A stretch of DNA of 9,569 nucleotides from Prolixibacteraceae bacterium (lineage in GTDB: Bacteria > Bacteroidota > Bacteroidia > Bacteroidales > Prolixibacteraceae), in NCBI GenBank assembly GCA_018399395.1, contig JAGYOI010000031.1:1-9569 (forward strand), read 5' to 3'. Each line of letters opens with the position of its first letter. The first letter of the stretch is position 1. Shown here piece by piece: positions 8,249-9,569 of this stretch. The notes under the pieces are model-generated. The model saw only the letters and a program-made list of their open reading frames with translations. It ran no database searches and was not told where the DNA came from. Both the position numbers and the translations under genes were made by a program.

Positions 8249-9097
8249 TTAAAAATTTATATAAGCTTCGGGGTCAATCGGCATTCCGTTTTGCCAAATT
8301 TCAACATGAAGGTGCGGGCCTGTAGAATATTTCCCTTCATCGCCCATTATGGCTATTACATCGCCTGCATTTACCCTGTCGCCGGGCTTCACGGTTATAT
8401 CCGAATTGTGTTTGTATATTGAAATAATATTATTGCTATGCTGAATTTGAACAACATAACCAGTTGTAACCGACCACTCGGCAAAAACAACGGTTCCATC
8501 TAAAACAGCTGATATATTGGAGTTTTCTTTAGCTACTATATCGGTCCCAAAATGCCCGGGAGCTGCATAAAACCGGTTAACAACAACACCCTTTACCGGT
8601 GTGAAAAAATTCATTTCCGATAGTAATTTATTTTGAGCAGGGTTTTGCAGGTACGAAAACTTATATTTATCAGGACCAACCAACTCGTTGAAAATAGAAT
8701 CGCTTTGTACGTTCTTTAATTCAACATTTGGCGAAACTTTATCTGAAAAAGATGTATCTTCAACGATCCCCCCGCTTATAACCTCACGAATATTTTGCAA
8801 ATATGAATCGCGCTTTTGTATCTCGTTTGCCAGCGAATCAACCATCATTGAATTGTAAACCATCATTTTGCTTAATTGCCTTGAAGGATAACCGGGAACT
8901 GTTCTTTTCAACGGAGTAAAGAAAATCAGAACAACAGCAAGAGCTATCCCCAGTGTTAATATCAATAAGTTGTAAAGCCAAAACTTTAGTTTTGAGACCT
9001 TCATCGAAAAGACTTCGGTATAATTGAGATTGTCAATTATTGTGAGCCGATACTTCTTAGATGCTCTTTTAAAAAATGTTTTGAGTTTGCCAGGCAT
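8249..9097 (-). CDS. M23 family metallopeptidase, single-pass membrane protein
   Basis: This is a LytM-type zinc peptidase expected to act on peptidoglycan peptides in the periplasm. The 282-residue product has a basic cytoplasmic N-terminus (1-37), one transmembrane helix (about 40-60), and a periplasmic helical linker (about 70-160) that may form a short coiled coil. The C-terminal M23 domain runs from about 163 to 280. All key residues are visible: H182 and D186 (HFGTD) and H264 (PHLH) as zinc ligands, with H230 (YKH) and H262 in the positions of the catalytic histidines of LytM. It is therefore likely an active enzyme rather than an EnvC/NlpD-like degenerate regulator. The ATG is preceded by a consensus-like promoter, and dxr follows 4 bp after its stop. 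The precise bond cleaved and the physiological role cannot be told from sequence. Similar proteins precede dxr or other envelope genes in Bacteroidota, but that is recollection. Confidence 0.93.
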   Translation of the reverse strand: MPGKLKTFFKRASKKYRLTIIDNLNYTEVFSMKVSKLKFWLYNLLILTLGIALAVVLIFFTPLKRTVPGYPSRQLSKMMVYNSMMVDSLANEIQKRDSYLQNIREVISGGIVEDTSFSDKVSPNVELKNVQSDSIFNELVGPDKYKFSYLQNPAQNKLLSEMNFFTPVKGVVVNRFYAAPGHFGTDIVAKENSNISAVLDGTVVFAEWSVTTGYVVQIQHSNNIISIYKHNSDITVKPGDRVNAGDVIAIMGDEGKYSTGPHLHVEIWQNGMPIDPEAYINF

Positions 9098-9118
9098 ACC
9101 TTTTGGTTTAAACAGCTA

Positions 9119-9152
9119 CAAATTTAAAAATTTAAACAAGGCATGAAACAAA
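9119..9152 (-). promoter_or_regulatory. Promoter of the M23-dxr-rseP unit
   Basis: The minus strand has TAAATTTG at 9126-9119, a full match to the Bacteroidota -7 box TAnnTTTG. TTTG at 9152-9149 serves as the -33 box, with a 22-nt spacer inside the usual range. The -7 box ends 21 bp before the ATG, so the leader would be only about 15 nt. It is the only good candidate in the 254 bp between the peptidase gene and the divergent tRNA gene. Confidence 0.55.
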
Positions 9153-9288
9153 AAATAATAGTCGTAACCCATAAATCAACCCCGAACATAAATTGAAAAA
9201 ATCGAGCTTCAAGTATAAGAAATCAAGCACTTTACGGTATTAGTACAAAAAAAGTATATAAAAACAGCATTTTTTTACCAATTACCTA

Positions 9289-9318
9289 TTGTATGTTTGA
9301 TTAAGATATCTATATTTG
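9289..9318 (+). promoter_or_regulatory. Promoter of the initiator tRNA gene
   Basis: TTG (9289-9291) and TATATTTG (9311-9318) match the Bacteroidota -33 and -7 boxes with a 19-nt spacer, close to ideal. Transcription would start near 9325, giving a leader of about 27 nt before the tRNA 5' end at 9352. It faces away from the promoter at 9119-9152; about 140 bp of AT-rich DNA with no other recognisable feature lies between them. Confidence 0.6.
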
Positions 9319-9351
9319 CACCCGCATTTGAGAAACAAATGTACCGGATAT

Positions 9352-9424
<73 letters not shown>

Positions 9425-9429
9425 CTAGC

Positions 9430-9462
9430 AAAAAGAGAATCGATTTTCGGTTCTCTTTTTTT
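9430..9462 (+). terminator. Rho-independent terminator after the tRNA
   Basis: AAAAAGAGAATCG pairs with CGGTTCTCTTTTT (13 pairs, one T-G wobble) around loop ATTTT, and the T-run continues to 9462. It starts 6 nt after the tRNA discriminator base. It should stop most tRNA transcription before the downstream nuclease gene. Confidence 0.88.
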
Positions 9463-9490
9463 ATTTGTGCCCCTTTTAATACAAAAAATC

Positions 9491-9569
9491 ATGTTTGATA
9501 CTTACGTTTTATATTCTGAAAAGTTCGATAAAATTTATATTGGGTATTCTTCTGATATAGAAAACAGGA
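9491..9569 (+). CDS. GIY-YIG nuclease family protein (N-terminal 26 codons; runs off the window)
   Basis: The visible product begins MFDTYVLYSEKFDKIYIGYS and continues DIENR to the window edge. It carries both halves of the GIY-YIG signature: YVLY (5-8) in the GIY position and YIG (16-18), followed by SSD and an arginine at residue 26 that could be the catalytic arginine of the family. This opening resembles the small (about 80-100 residue) UvrC-like/YhbQ-type GIY-YIG proteins that occur in many copies in Bacteroidota genomes. Their cellular role is mostly unknown. The ATG is 28 bp after the tRNA terminator, and I see no consensus promoter between them. Length, integrity and completeness cannot be judged. 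Confidence 0.82.
   Translation, partial: MFDTYVLYSEKFDKIYIGYSSDIENR

Noticed and set aside
9119..9140. AT-rich inverted repeat (AATTTAAAAATTTAAA) as a possible operator
   Set aside because: It is low-complexity A/T sequence overlapping the promoter spacer; symmetry is expected by chance there.

Overview
The window is a compact, AT-leaning stretch of a Bacteroidota chromosome, probably from the Marinilabiliales/Prolixibacteraceae side of the phylum; the order-level guess is inference. Four things point to the phylum: a sprA gene (type IX secretion translocon, confined to Bacteroidota and relatives) directly after ruvA, a DUF4837-type lipoprotein, promoter boxes matching the Bacteroidota consensus TAnnTTTG, and mostly no Shine-Dalgarno motifs before the genes. 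All protein genes except the last are on the minus strand, so the transcription order runs from high to low coordinates.

Right part: near 9290-9330 a plus-strand promoter drives an initiator tRNA-fMet (9352-9424), closed by a strong hairpin terminator (9430-9462). A GIY-YIG nuclease-family gene then begins at 9491 and leaves the window. Divergently, a consensus-like promoter at 9119-9152 leads into a tight minus-strand unit: an M23 membrane peptidase, dxr (4 bp gap), rseP (20 bp gap) and tatA (82 bp gap with its own possible promoter). A 10-bp stem terminator at 5399-5429 closes it.

Left part: a second minus-strand unit contains the DUF4837 lipoprotein, pdxA (12 bp gap), ruvA (1 bp gap) and sprA (13 bp gap). 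sprA runs out of the window at position 1 with 839 codons present and seems to start at TTG. The 187 bp before this unit (5262-5448) hold the tatA terminator but no convincing promoter.

Functionally, the right unit is about the cell envelope and its precursors: wall hydrolysis or remodelling, the first committed step of MEP isoprenoid synthesis, intramembrane proteolysis, and Tat export. The left unit mixes vitamin B6 synthesis, Holliday junction processing and outer-membrane protein secretion. DXP is used by Dxr and is also the co-substrate for the product of PdxA, a metabolic link between the two units. No mobile element, CRISPR array, broken gene or clear new system is visible. The region looks like conserved core genome, with a few small points worth a second look.
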